NCBI GenBank assembly: GCA_030734395.1
Contig: JAUZTG010000029.1
Location: forward strand, 3,968,001-4,032,000
Direction: 5' to 3'
Origin: Sarocladium kiliense
Taxonomy: Eukaryota > Ascomycota > Sordariomycetes > Hypocreales > Sarocladiaceae
Length of the DNA stretch: 64,000 nt
The notes under the pieces were generated by a model. The model was given only the letters and a program-made list of their open reading frames with translations, had not been told where the DNA came from and ran no database searches. Of this stretch, positions 32,647-43,281 are shown in pieces. The translations under genes and the position numbers were made by a program. How positions within the stretch are numbered: position 1 is the stretch's first letter; each line of letters opens with the position of its first letter.

Positions 32647-34849
32647 GGGGATGAATGGTGATTCTTATACGTTTTCGTTTGTGTGTCTCTAGATTGAGAA
32701 TCCTGTCAAGGACTGTGTAGCTCCTACCTGAAGGGCTAGGAATTGCCGATCTCCTCATGATCAACTCGATCTGGATGACCTGCCAAGAAGGCAGGATTCA
32801 AGAGGTGAAAGCATGCTATAGTCACAAGAGCTCACTCCGATCATCGTGACAAGACGCGGCTGATCTCAGGAAGAGCATGTACTTTCAAGGATGGCTTCAG
32901 CTGTCAGTTACCGCTCAGAAACACCCCACTTGGAGGCTATATGAGCACAGTGGATGACATCTCATTGCAGTATATGGACAGACAAAGTCCGCGTATGCGG
33001 AGGGCTCACGAGAAACGGTAGAGTGCAACGTAACCAACAACTTGGTCTAGCCTTACTTGGTTACAAGAATGTATAGTCCCGGGCCCTTCGGCAGCTAAAG
33101 CTACAGCCTTGACGATATACCGCGAAAATAGAGTCCGGACTCCTCCCAGGTATGCCGCCGAGTGTATTCAAAAACTCGAACTCTACTGGAAATGCTCAGT
33201 GAGTCAATCGAAGAGTCAAAACGTCATTCGACAGCGCTTCTGTTTCCTAGAAGCCCGGGGACATTCCTAGAACGTGCCCAGAATAGCCTGCCATCAGCGC
33301 CTTGAACATCAGCAATGTTGGAAAGAGCCGGAATTGTTGCTCCTTGAGCCAGCATTAATGCCGACTTGACTAGGCGACCAGCCACAGCCGACATTCCCAG
33401 GTGGTCAGATGCAAAAATCCGTCATGCCAAGAACATGCCCTGGACGGAAGGATCAGTATTGCATGTTGCAACCAAAGCAAAGTTAGGTCGCGCTCCTTTA
33501 CGAGAGGCACATTGACTAAACGAACGTATGGGAATCCAGCTAGCCCATGTCATTTGGGTTTCCGATGCTTGGCAACTCAGGCGGATTGAATCAACGGCTT
33601 GACTTGCCATAAGGATTTTCTTGGCATCATATTTGTCGAATGATAGAACCTCATTCGGTGCCGAGCATCTTATTATCAACCTCGCTAAGCATCCAATTGC
33701 TATTGCCATCGACGTTCCGGGGACCAAAAACCACTTGGCGTACAAATCTCCTCTCTGGATCGGCCCTCTCTGGATCGGCCCTCTCTGGATCGGCCCTCTC
33801 TGGCCGTCCCTCTGATCGGTGTCATGCGGGATCAAGAGGGATGATACCCCCCACAGATCAAAGCACATGAGAGTTAAATGCCTCTAGAGCCTTGAAGTAG
33901 AGACCTCTGGGCCCGGTTGTATTTGGTCTACTGGGGGAACAGGTTGTATGCGGCTTGCAATGTATGACGTTGTTCTTAGATGGAGCCAGCATCCAAAGAT
34001 TGCATCCGAGGCCTCGCTCGGATGAATTGAGAGGTTCCGGCCCGTTGGCCTGAGACTAGAGCGCGGTAGCAGAAGGAAGGTCTTATTGCTGGGCTTTGAT
34101 GAGAATACGTCGGCTTCGTGGTAGGGAAGCGGTTCAATAGGGACGTGATTAATGGCCAGGACTTCTTTGTCAGAACCCCAGGCGAAGAATCGTCTCTGGG
34201 TTCCTCGAATGAGACTTCCAGGACATTGATAGAAAGTCACCACGTTAATTGACAAATCGACGATCAGCATACTCGTGCACCATCGATGAGTGATTGGCGA
34301 CTAGGGCAACCCAGATTCCCAATACCGAGATTGAACGAAGAGACAGCGTATAGATATGTCGCGATACTCTTGCATTATTCACAGCTCGTCGCGATTAGCC
34401 CAAAGTGACATGCTCACTCGACACAGGACGCTCAAAGAACGTCAAGTGGTTGAAACACAAACATGGTAGTTGCGAAGCCAGTAAGCGGAACGCGGCCGAT
34501 GTACCTTAGTCTTGGAAGAGCTGACAAAGCCGGCCGCTCAGTTTAATCCTCATGCCGCCAGTTGGCTCAGCACAGACTGTCTGAAGTTGATTGGTCACAG
34601 CACATTCACATCCGTTCCTGTTCGGGTGATCAACCCCTCCCAGAGCACCGAACCAAGCGACGTTTACCTTGGCTTCAATGACATCAGAGCATTGAATATT
34701 GGGAGGGCTGACACTGATTCCTGAAGCGACTTGTGACTGAACTCAGGTCGTGGAGAAGAGGAGCAGGAAGCGTTTTTCGCTGATTCCAATATCCTAACCA
34801 AGTTTAAGTCTGCCACACCACGGGAACTTCTAACACAGCCCTTTCAATC
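32647..34849. other. Gene-poor region
   Basis: 2.2 kb with no supported gene. It contains a 15-bp tandem repeat (33751-33805). Minus-strand frames at 33422-33868 and 33884-34270 lack recognisable sequence, and the first owes part of its length to the in-frame repeat. A TE relic is possible but I see no domain. Confidence 0.5.
33751..33805. repeat. 15-bp tandem repeat, 3.7 copies
   Basis: Three perfect copies of CTCTCTGGATCGGCC (33751, 33766, 33781) followed by a partial copy that diverges after CTCTCTGG. Confidence 0.9.
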
Positions 34850-35250
34850 ATGATCCGTCAGTATATGCATCTTCTCATCAGCGCCCTTGTCCTTGCCATC
34901 AGCCAGGCAGCGACAGATGACTGTGCTGAAGGCTTCGAGCCGTACTGCTGTTACGCGTTGTCTTCTTCACCTTTAGGCATCCATTGCGAAGGTATGCACG
35001 AAATGATCACTATTAACCTGTACATGAATGCTGACCGGATGCTCAACTGTGCAGGACCCGGAGCTGCTCCCTCACTCGCAGATTGTGACAAGTATAAACC
35101 ACCGACAATGAAGTGTTGCTGGATGGAAGAGGTACGAATGATGACCATTCCTTCACAGAGGCTACAATCTGATAGGCTGACACGATGTAGAGCGACTGGG
35201 TGACTTGTTCCTCTGCTGATGAGAAAGAGACAAGGCTAGAACTCCTGTAA
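34850..35250 (+). CDS. Hydrophobin-like small secreted Cys-rich protein
   Basis: Three exons, 34850-34991, 35055-35131 and 35191-35250, join in phase to 92 aa. A signal peptide (MIRQYMHLLISALVLAISQA) precedes a mature part with eight cysteines in the order C-CC-C-C-CC-C, spaced 7, 11, 11, 9 and 9: DDC, PYCCY, IHC, ADC, MKCCW and VTC. This is the hydrophobin pattern, closest to class II (from memory about 9-10, 11, 16, 8-9, 10), with shorter first and third loops. Reading through the first intron would add a ninth cysteine and spoil the pattern, which supports the splice. Hydrophobins coat hyphae and spores and act at surfaces. It could instead be another eight-Cys effector-like protein. Its 3' end faces the CE15 gene. 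Confidence 0.7.
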
Positions 35251-35589
35251 ATGCAGGCTTCAGAAGGATAAGATACTCCGCCTGAAAACCGATATGCGTG
35301 GTGTTGATGTTGACGTTCAGTGATGAGATTTCCAAGAATCGGACATGACGAATTGGTTCTAGCTTAGCATAAGAGAGCATTGGATTCCAACGTCAAGATT
35401 CAGATGATCATATCGTGTTGTCTGCAGCTGAACGTCGTAAAATTGATACTTCACAGCACGTACAGCTAATCCATGCGCCCACTCATCATACGGAAATGTT
35501 ATTGAAGACCGTCCTTTTCTTCTTTTCTTTTGAACAACTTCGACGGGAAATGAGCTTCAACCGGCTCTTCCAGGGGTCTTGTCTGTATA
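35251..35589. other. Convergent 3' spacer
   Basis: Spacer between the hydrophobin-like gene and the CE15 gene, tail to tail. No coding signal seen. Confidence 0.5.
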
Positions 35590-36972
35590 TCAGGAGATTC
35601 TTGGAACGGCCCATGGTGCCCACGTGTCGAGAGAAAACCCGCTGTGAGATCCCTCAGTCCGGTAGATGTTGGTGTTCCCGCTACCGGACCGGAGGAGGAA
35701 CTTGGAGATGAAGGCATTCAACTCAGTACCTTGCTTGGAGCTTGGGAAAGAGCAGTGTGAGTTGCCTCCAACCTGGCTATAGCCGAAGGAATCCAGGGCA
35801 CCTAGAGCCTCCCACTGCTTTCGAGCAGCTCCCATGCATCCGTAGGTCGAGGTACTTCCCAGCCACTCCATGTCTGAGTTCTCCATGATGTAGATGGGCC
35901 GGGGAGCGACGAGCCCAGCAAGAGAGTGGTGATCAAACGGAAGGGAGTTCACGTTGTTGACGTAGGAGTTGAAAGCAGGGCCGAGCCATACATTCTCAGT
36001 GATGATCTGAGACGCGGTCTGCACATTCGTTCCTCGGCTCTTCTGCCAGTCTGAGATACGCCAGCACGCCGAGCCACCAGAGCCGGACTCCTGAGGTAGA
36101 GTCAATGCAATACGAGGCTCGAGGGCACCGGCAACAAGAGCGCCTTTCCCGTTGCGAGAGCACCCAGTGACGCCAATACGGGTGGGATCAATACCGACGG
36201 ATGGAGTAGCCTCCAAGGCGTCAATGATGCGAGCGACACCCCATGCCCAAGCTGTCATCGCACCGGCACTGTGAGAGTTGCCATAAAGGGTATAGAACTT
36301 GCCCTGCCCGCGAGACTGACCTCCATCCTGCGCGGCAATGTCATTGTTGTTGAAGGTGATAGTCGCGACGCCGGATGGAACAGGGATGCTAGCCATGCCA
36401 TAAGCGATAATGGCTGGGACGCTGTTGCCAGAGGGCTTGCTGATGGAGACGGTGAACGAAATGGAGCGACCATTGTCAGAGACATTGATCGTCAGCGTGT
36501 TGCCGGAGTAAGAAGCCGTCACAGACTGAGGCTTGGGAGGTAAAGTGCCCAACTCGTACGTCTGGATCTGGTGCAGTATCTCCCTCTGACGGCAAGTCCA
36601 GTCATCGCGGGTCTGAACCTTGGCACCGTTCGCAAAAGTGAAGGGATCCGGCAGCGACGAAGACGAGGGACCAAGGCCGCTGGGGAGAGCTGGGCACCCG
36701 GTACCACCAGCCGGTGGTGGCCCTGAGCTTGTTGTAGAGCCTGGTGGTCGTGTAGTTGTGGTCAAAGTCGCAGGAGGTTGACTCGTAGTGCTGGCAGGAG
36801 GGTTGCTGCCGGGGATGCACTGGTGATACCATTGATTGACGACAGTACACACGTGGCCGGAGACACATGTTGAAGGCCCGTTGAAGCCAGTACCACCACA
36901 TTGAGCCCAAGGCCCGGCCTGGGCGTGGGCCAGAAGTGGGAAGGCGAAAAGGCTAAGACGTGAAAACTTCAT
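35590..36972 (-). CDS. 4-O-methyl-glucuronoyl methylesterase (CE15) with N-terminal CBM1
   Basis: 460 aa, single exon. A signal peptide (MKFSRLSLFAFPLLAHAQA) is followed by a family 1 cellulose-binding module (GPWAQCGGTGFNGPSTCVSG to WYHQCIPG), a Thr/Pro/Ser linker (about residues 56-90) and a CE15 domain starting GCPALPSGLGPSSSSLPDPF. The nucleophile motif GCSRNGKGA is intact, as are the glutamate region PQESGSGGSACWR and the histidine motif NSHCSFP. CE15 enzymes cleave ester bonds between lignin alcohols and the 4-O-methylglucuronic acid of xylan, outside the cell. The usual layout (CBM1-linker-CE15, as in Cip2 of Trichoderma) and length are met. The C-terminal tail, GFSLDTWAPWAVPRIS, is a normal ending. 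Confidence 0.95.
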   Translation of the reverse strand: MKFSRLSLFAFPLLAHAQAGPWAQCGGTGFNGPSTCVSGHVCTVVNQWYHQCIPGSNPPASTTSQPPATLTTTTRPPGSTTSSGPPPAGGTGCPALPSGLGPSSSSLPDPFTFANGAKVQTRDDWTCRQREILHQIQTYELGTLPPKPQSVTASYSGNTLTINVSDNGRSISFTVSISKPSGNSVPAIIAYGMASIPVPSGVATITFNNNDIAAQDGGQSRGQGKFYTLYGNSHSAGAMTAWAWGVARIIDALEATPSVGIDPTRIGVTGCSRNGKGALVAGALEPRIALTLPQESGSGGSACWRISDWQKSRGTNVQTASQIITENVWLGPAFNSYVNNVNSLPFDHHSLAGLVAPRPIYIMENSDMEWLGSTSTYGCMGAARKQWEALGALDSFGYSQVGGNSHCSFPSSKQGTELNAFISKFLLRSGSGNTNIYRTEGSHSGFSLDTWAPWAVPRIS

Positions 36973-37541
36973 TATGGATGGATAGTGATGGTAATCTTAA
37001 TGGCGCTGGCAATGTTCCTGATCTCCCTCTGACGGCTGAGAGCGTCTACAAAAGAACAGCTCCCTGATATCTCTTATATACAGTGGCAGTGGTCATTCAG
37101 GAGTACGAACTTAGATTGTCTCGCTAGCGAACGCTGAAGCTTTGGGTCGCTCTCTCGATGCTTGTTCGGCGTTTGCCCCCGACCTGCAAATTCATCACCT
37201 GTTGTTACTCAACAAAGGGCCTTGATGATCAACTTAGCCTGATTTCTCTTCGACCAGACCGGACTAAAGGATGCAACTCCAGCCTCAGCCTTTGAGCCTG
37301 GCCCTTCGAATTTCTCTGTCGCTTTCGTATTTGACATGCCAGCAACTCCAAAATACTATGTATGCAGAGCTCTACCAAATCCGGTTGGTACCACGGAGGT
37401 TAAAACTCGGTACGGTGTGTCATTTAATTAATACTTTAATCAGCTTGTCAGTTGCGGGGTAATATGTCCTAATACCCCAATTGTGACCTCGCACGAAAGG
37501 GAGAACGCAGCTGCGAAGAGGACAGGAAGACTCATATGCCC

Positions 37542-38027
37542 TCAACAAATCAAGTTTCGAGGCTTGTGGATCATCACAAGTCGAGGTATAAGTTCTCTAA
37601 CTCGTAATGAGCCTTTGGTAACACCATAAATAATGGATGAATCAACTGGCGGCATGGATGTGAGCCCAGGCTCGCCATGGTCTCTTGAGAAGATCATAGG
37701 TTCAAGGCACTTGCCAAGATGCAAAATGACCACAGAACCTCGGTACCACGCAACGGCTAATTGAAGTATCTGTTTTAACGAGTAGGTGAGTGTGTACACT
37801 TTCGGATCCCCTGCAAGCGTCCTAGTGCCGTTCAAGGATGCATGATCGACCGGAGTGATCCGTCTATTACCGAGACAGGACAGACGAAGGCTGTGTGAAC
37901 TTTGAGGCCAGCCAGCGCAGACTTCTACGGGTGCTGCAGGTACTGGAATAGGCTCAAAACAGATAAAGTCATCGCAAAAAGGCTCAAGATCACCGCGATT
38001 GGGCAACTTGTGGGCAACTCGTGACAT
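37542..38027 (-). CDS. Doubtful hypothetical protein
   Basis: 161-codon frame, MSRVAHKLPNRGDLEPFCDD at the start. The sequence is balanced in composition (DDFICFEPIPVPAAPVEVCA, VYTLTYSLKQILQLAVAWYR) and free of low complexity, unlike most random frames in the window. I recognise no domain, signal peptide or membrane segment and see no clear splice sites. It stands alone in a gene-poor region and may be chance or a gene fragment. Confidence 0.27.
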   Translation of the reverse strand: MSRVAHKLPNRGDLEPFCDDFICFEPIPVPAAPVEVCAGWPQSSHSLRLSCLGNRRITPVDHASLNGTRTLAGDPKVYTLTYSLKQILQLAVAWYRGSVVILHLGKCLEPMIFSRDHGEPGLTSMPPVDSSIIYGVTKGSLRVRELIPRLVMIHKPRNLIC

Positions 38028-38415
38028 GTCTCAATGCAGTGTTGTTGCGTCTCGAAAACCAAGGCCGAGATGTTCGGAGGTTCTCTGCACTGAGTCTTTT
38101 GTCAACTCTTAGCAGCTCTCATTCCAACCTCAACCCAGTCCAGTCTTCCTGATCGAACCATAGTCTTTGTTCTGGGAATAACAATATCGCAAGCTGTTCG
38201 GGGCAAAGCAGGGCTCGGCTAAAGTCTTTAGAGAGATTATCAGCAGAGAAAGACAGAAAGGATTTCCGAAGATACTCCCTGATATGGCACACGGGTGTTT
38301 ATGTTCCGACTAGAATTGTTGACCGTCAGGATACCGAGCTGCCAAGTCTCCAAGCTGTGGTTCACGGTCTAGCCCTCGGCTGGGCGCATTCCGAGCTGAC
38401 CATCAGACCGATTTG

Positions 38416-38466
38416 CATCAAAACGAACAACCATCAAAACGACGGTTTGAGTTGTTCGTTTTGATG
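38416..38466. repeat. Perfect 16-bp inverted repeat (hairpin)
   Basis: CATCAAAACGAACAAC at 38416-38431 and its exact reverse complement at 38451-38466, separated by 19 bp. The loop contains a further partial copy, CATCAAAACGA, of the left arm. Confidence 0.85.
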
Positions 38467-39566
38467 GATTTAACAGAATTAGGAAGAATTCTTGGCAGTT
38501 ATACCAATATTCTGACCCGCCTATCTTGTAGATCCGGACTTGGCTGGTACATCATGGCCAAAGAGGGTCTGACAAGATCCGAAGCCATCGACCTCTCCGC
38601 CAGATATTCCCCATCTTACAGTAAGTCAGCCATGGCAGCTTTCACCTCAGATATTAACAGCATGTATGCCAAAAGACATAGAACATTAATATGCTTATCA
38701 ATGCCCCGGGCTTTTCAATCTTGACGCCGTACATGACTATGGGCTTCATTGATACCTACGAGTTGGGCGCTGGAGAGAGTAGGGTCGACTCCGGAGCCAG
38801 ATGCTATAAGCATAACCGGAACAACCATTTGTGTACGAAATATTACTCCTGTGTTATGAAAAAAGACAGCTTCGATAAAGGGAATAGCCGGAACAAGGTC
38901 CACCTCGACCTCGCTCTAGTGCCCGACTCTGCCCCTGTCTGGTGTTGGGGAGTCAGGACGAACTCATTCAATAATCCTAGGAAGGGCTATTAGACTCATC
39001 GTCCGTCCACGTAGTTAGTTCCGATGCAATTTCATAAGAATAAGTCCAGAGTCTGCATAGTTGGGCGAAGCTTGAGTTGAGAAAGCCCAAGCCCAGGGTC
39101 GCTTGTCAATACGCTGCTAACCACTGACACCAGCGAGACAAGCCCCGCCTAATAATGCGGCAGTGCACAACCCGCTGTAGAAAGTTCTAATACGCTGCAC
39201 CGCCCCAAGCCATTTGTGAATACGCCGATTTGTCGTCGAGGTTGATTCCGCAGGGATTTGGAATAACTTCAATCAGTTGCACGGTTGATACCATAAGTTG
39301 AAATCATTCAACATCTATATAATCTGGGGTTTCTGTCATGGATTGTGTTCCATCGCTACAACTATCCGCCACCCAATAACCACCACACACCCAGACTTCG
39401 TCATCGACTCTGATAAGACCATCACATCAAAACAGCACCTGCCGAGTCTGCACTTGTCTCCTATAAACCGTGAAAACAATTGCACTCTTCACACACATCA
39501 ATACAAACTTGCCAACAACTATATAACTACTCTACATCGACAAAACCTCACGCCACGTCGCTTACT

Positions 39567-39878
39567 ATGGCCTCTGTCATCCTCGCCATCGCTTTCGCCA
39601 CCGCCGCCGGCATCAAGCATCAAAAGGCGCGAGCCGAAAAGAAGCGTCTCGAGAGAGGCACAATTACCTACTATCCAGACTCGGATAACGAGAGCCAAAT
39701 CACCCACATTGAAAAGCCTAAGCGCGAGAGCCTACGCGAGAAGGCGTCGCGCAAGCTGCACCGCGGGAAGAGCGAGAACGTGACTCCAGATGGAGCCGCG
39801 AGAAGAAATAGCGAAGACACTCTGGTGTCGGAGGGTGATACTGAGGACGCGTTAAGAAGGGGAGAGATCAGAATGTAG
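39567..39878 (+). CDS. Small charged hypothetical protein with N-terminal hydrophobic helix
   Basis: 103 aa from the ATG at 39567, preceded by an AC-rich leader. The first 15 residues (MASVILAIAFATAAG) could be a signal anchor or short membrane helix. The rest is highly charged (IKHQKARAEKKRLERGT, KRESLREKASRKLHRGKSEN) and ends with an acidic then basic stretch (DTEDALRRGEIRM). This layout, a short N-terminal helix and a charged tail, is seen in small fungal membrane-attached proteins. I do not recognise a family. An in-frame ATG at 39480 would place the hydrophobic part internally. Confidence 0.5.
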   Translation: MASVILAIAFATAAGIKHQKARAEKKRLERGTITYYPDSDNESQITHIEKPKRESLREKASRKLHRGKSENVTPDGAARRNSEDTLVSEGDTEDALRRGEIRM

Positions 39879-40352
39879 GCTGGGCTCACGGAAGAGAGGC
39901 GCTGAGATGACACATTTGAGATGGGTCTGGAGACGGGTTGGGGTCTGGCTGGTTTGAGCGTGTTGAGTATTGATCGTCTTCTGACTAGTCAGTCGTGATT
40001 CATGTGCCTTATGTATTGCTCCGATTTCCATAGCTCCTGTTGTTTATTGCGAATCTTGAACATACTACCTACCATCTTCTCCAGAGTGCACTGCAATCAC
40101 CACCCACCCAAATCCACAGACGATTGCGGAGAAACATCACAAGACAATGGTCCTCGAAGATCACACATGAAGTAAGTTGACATCGCTTGAATAGCTCGTC
40201 TAATCCGAAATATTCATACAAATGGTATCGCTCGTCCCAGCCCTCCCATTCATCCGTCTATATTATACCGGCCGTATCGTCATGCAGAACAAAACAAAAA
40301 CGCTTTCCTTCTTTGCGCACCAATGGGTTCATCCGAGATGTGATCTCGCTCT
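39879..40352. other. Convergent 3' spacer
   Basis: Spacer between two small genes facing each other. Nothing else seen. Confidence 0.45.
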
Positions 40353-40604
40353 TTAGTATCGGGACATGCGGTTGCGACCACCACCGCCCATCATACCACC
40401 ACCTCCCATCCTGCGACCGCCTCCGAAGAGACCGCCGCCGCCGCCCATACGGCCTCCTCCCATGCGACCACCGCCCATACCGCCGCCGCCGTGGTGATGG
40501 TGGACTTCCTTAACGACGGGACGGGGTCCCATGCCCATGCCGCCGCCTCCCATGCGGCCACCTCCGCCGTAGGCACCTGAGCGTCGAGATCCGCCGAAGC
40601 ACAT
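40353..40604 (-). CDS. Gly/Met/His-rich small protein
   Basis: 83 aa, starting MCFGGSRRSGAYGGGGRMGG. Built almost wholly of GGGRMGGG-type repeats, with VVKEVHHHHGGGG in the middle (four His in a row) and ending GGGGRNRMSRY. No signal peptide. The Met- and His-rich repeats could bind metals or act as a flexible low-complexity domain. The downstream leader region and the clean repeat frame argue for a real gene, though GC-rich repeats can also keep a frame open by chance. Confidence 0.5.
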   Translation of the reverse strand: MCFGGSRRSGAYGGGGRMGGGGMGMGPRPVVKEVHHHHGGGGMGGGRMGGGRMGGGGGLFGGGRRMGGGGMMGGGGRNRMSRY

Positions 40605-41646
40605 ATTGATTGTTGTTTGGTTTGTGTTGGTGGGAGTTGTAGTAACTTTCTTGATGATGTCCCACTTGCAGCTTGTGTGGGATGGAGGTTCGTCGAAGTG
40701 TTGTTTATTCGTAGCCTTCGTGTATATGAAGAAGCTGATTGGTAATATTGGTCTTGAATGATAAAGATAGAAGCACTCCTGTACGGTTAGGAAGGGCAGA
40801 AGAACATCTTAAGTACTCGCGGATTCTTCTAACATATGACCGGCCAAGCCCATGGACATCATAGCCCTCCAGCCCAGAGACGCCTCCAGCTTGGCGTCCG
40901 TTCCAAGCTCAAACCCTCTTTTCCCCCAAACCAGCCTCTTCGTCACCAAACCCACTCTGCCAACGTCATAAGGGTCCTTTTACTTTCTACCAGTCTTTCT
41001 CAACCATCTGCTCTCCAAGGCTTCTCGGCACGTCTTCTCCGTGCGAATGTGAGCAAACCGACCCTGCATTGCCATCTTGGCGTGCGGCCCCGCCAAGTCA
41101 AATCGTTAGCAAGATGGACCCGTAATGACAGCTGCCGAGAGGAACCCTGCGTAATCAGTAAGAAATGGGGGTTGGTTTCCACTCGAGAAGGCTGAGCGAA
41201 ACTTGGTTTTGGGGGAATTGCGCTTGGTGGTCGGACGCGCGTCGACTTTGCCACGGCGGCTTGTGATGCTGTCGGCGCGAGGCTCATCGGCGGAGATTCT
41301 TTCTGGAGTATCGATGCAGCATCTGAGTCGCGTGCTCTTCTTGAACCATGTTTCTATTTTCGTGCACTATTCCGTAGATGATTGCCGAGCGTTCTCCGGC
41401 CTAGCCATGATGCAATACTAGGTGTTGGGATTGCAATTTATGATCTACCTTTGCATCTTGACTCTTGTCAAACAGTCACCTACAAGCAATGCCCTGACTT
41501 TCCACTTGAACTAGGTGCGTTTGATTGGCATTCATACAATCAATACTCGGCGCTGCTGAAAGCATACGACCTAGCATACGACCTCCTTGTTTATTATAGC
41601 CCTTTCGTGACGACTCTCATGACTCTCATTCATCAACCCTCAATCC
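40605..41646. other. Spacer upstream of the Gly-rich gene
   Basis: 1 kb between the MDR gene's stop and the Gly-rich gene's start, both on the minus strand. The small frames near 40836-41420 are overlapping and unrecognised. Confidence 0.45.
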
Positions 41647-42826
41647 TTACGGAATGTTGATAATGAACTTCCCGATACTGCCCTTAGACGACCCTACATT
41701 ATCAGCTCCTTGCCTGATCGCCTCGATTTCATCAAGATCTGCATTCGTCATGACAGGCCGCAACAGCCCTTCTTGCGCGATCAGCTCAGCGGAAGCCTCA
41801 ATATCACCCCGGATCTCCGGTCCACCAGAAACCATCTCGTAAGCGATCTTCGTCCCAAAAAGATGCCAAGAATAGTAGTACTGGGCCACGTCCAGCAACA
41901 AGCCCATCCACCAGGTGAATCTGTCCCCCAGTATTTCCCGTCCCGATTTCTTTGCGGGGATGCCAGTCATGTTGATCAGAACGCCGCTTGAGGGATTGAG
42001 GAGAGGGACGCTTGGCGCGAAAGTCGGGAAGAGAGTGTTGACGACGAAATCCACGCTGCCTGGCTTGACTTCCTCCGTCAAGGTCTGAGTCTGGTAGTCG
42101 ACGATCTGGTCAACGAGTCCAGGGAGGTAGTGCTCTACCAGAGGGACCTTGCCTGTCGAGACAGTGGTAATGACCTTTTTCGCCTTGAACACTTTCTTCG
42201 CAATCTGAATCGCCATGCTTCCCAGGCCACCGAGACCGGCAGTCACGTAGACTGTCATACCTTCCATGCTTTCCAGGCCTCTCATCGCCAAGCCTCTCCG
42301 AATCCCCTGGTATGGAGCCACAGTGTTGGCCATCATCGATGCGGCCTGCGCGTATGAAAGGTGCGGAGGCTTGATGACCAGGAATCTTTCCTCACAGATG
42401 GCATATTGACTTGCGAAGCCTGCGGGCTCTAGTCGAAACATGGGCTTGTCGACCGCGATACCGTATACATCGTCGCCAGGCTTCAAATGCTTGACATCCG
42501 ACCCCACCGCGACAACCCTGCCTGACCCTTCCATCCCCAGCTTTGCTGGATAGCTTGTAGATGAAATTAGTTATTGCAGCTTCGAGACGATGTTCGTGCG
42601 GATTGAAGAGGCCGGGGTTAACTAACTCAAGCTTTTGGAACAGGTCGAACTGCCCAGCTGTCTGCATCACTTCCCCAGCATTGAAAGCAGCCGCATAACT
42701 TCTGACAATGACCTGATCTGGTTTTGAAATGGACGGCACTGGGAAATCATCCACGACAGTGTAGGCTGCTGCACCGGTGTTGTTAGGCGCAACGAGCGCT
42801 CGCATCGTTTTCGGTACTTTTTCCAT
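41647..42826 (-). CDS. MDR-family NAD(P)-dependent oxidoreductase (quinone/enoyl reductase-like)
   Basis: Two exons, 42623-42826 and 41647-42540, join in phase to 365 aa (LEL-LGMEGSGRVVAVG across the junction). The GroES-like N-terminal domain has DQVIVRSYAAAFNAGEVM and MEGSGRVVAVGSDVKHLKPG followed by DDVYG. The Rossmann domain has AQAASMMANTVAPYQGIRRG and the nucleotide loop VTAGLGGLGSMAIQIAKKVF, with a conserved GLGGLG fold. The end, SSKGSIGKFIINI, is typical of zinc-free quinone oxidoreductase-like MDR enzymes. No structural zinc cysteine block is visible, which fits the quinone/enoyl reductase branch. The substrate is unknown. There is no signal peptide and it is probably cytosolic. Confidence 0.85.
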
Positions 42827-43281
42827 GGTGGTTTAACGAAACACTGGTTGCGGCAACGAAGGTGGGAACAGATCGCAGAGGAGAAGAGAAATGGTGAGTA
42901 TTATGATTGCCTTTCATCGGGTATTTCTCGTGCAATTTCTTGTGTCCTTCCGACGTGCTTTTGTAGTGAATCTTGAATCACGGCGAGCGGACTCTTGAGT
43001 CTCGGAGGCTCGGCGGGGCCGCTTCGGCGGCTCCACCACCGAAACCACCGAAACCCCCGAATAGAGTGATTGAATGGCGTACGAGGCATTGATTCATTAG
43101 TTCGCTTAAAGTACATGTGCTGGTTCGCTCAAAAACAGAGGACGCCTCGAAGGGTTGAAACTCCGCAACGCGGAGATGTAGGCACACGAGTCTTCTAGGC
43201 CCCGAGCCTGTTGCGTGACACCGTGATGTTGCACTTGCACAACCGAGAACAAAACATACGTAAACGTCGGCATGCGAAACC
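42827..43281. other. Spacer upstream of the MDR gene
   Basis: Between the SWIM-RING gene's stop and the MDR gene's start. A short GGNGGT-type purine/pyrimidine run lies near 43020-43060. No gene seen. Confidence 0.45.

Larger units (their letters stand above)
36973..39566. other. Gene-poor region with inverted repeat
   Basis: 2.6 kb without a confident gene. It holds one doubtful 161-codon frame (37542-38027, minus), a perfect 16-bp inverted repeat (38416-38466) and a thrice-used short motif AATACGC(T/C)G near 39109, 39190 and 39218. The last 100 bp are AC-rich and leader-like before the 103-aa gene. Confidence 0.5.

Noticed and set aside
39105..39230. Three copies of AATACGC(T/C)G
   Set aside because: The shared core is only nine bases and the flanks do not align, so this may be chance.
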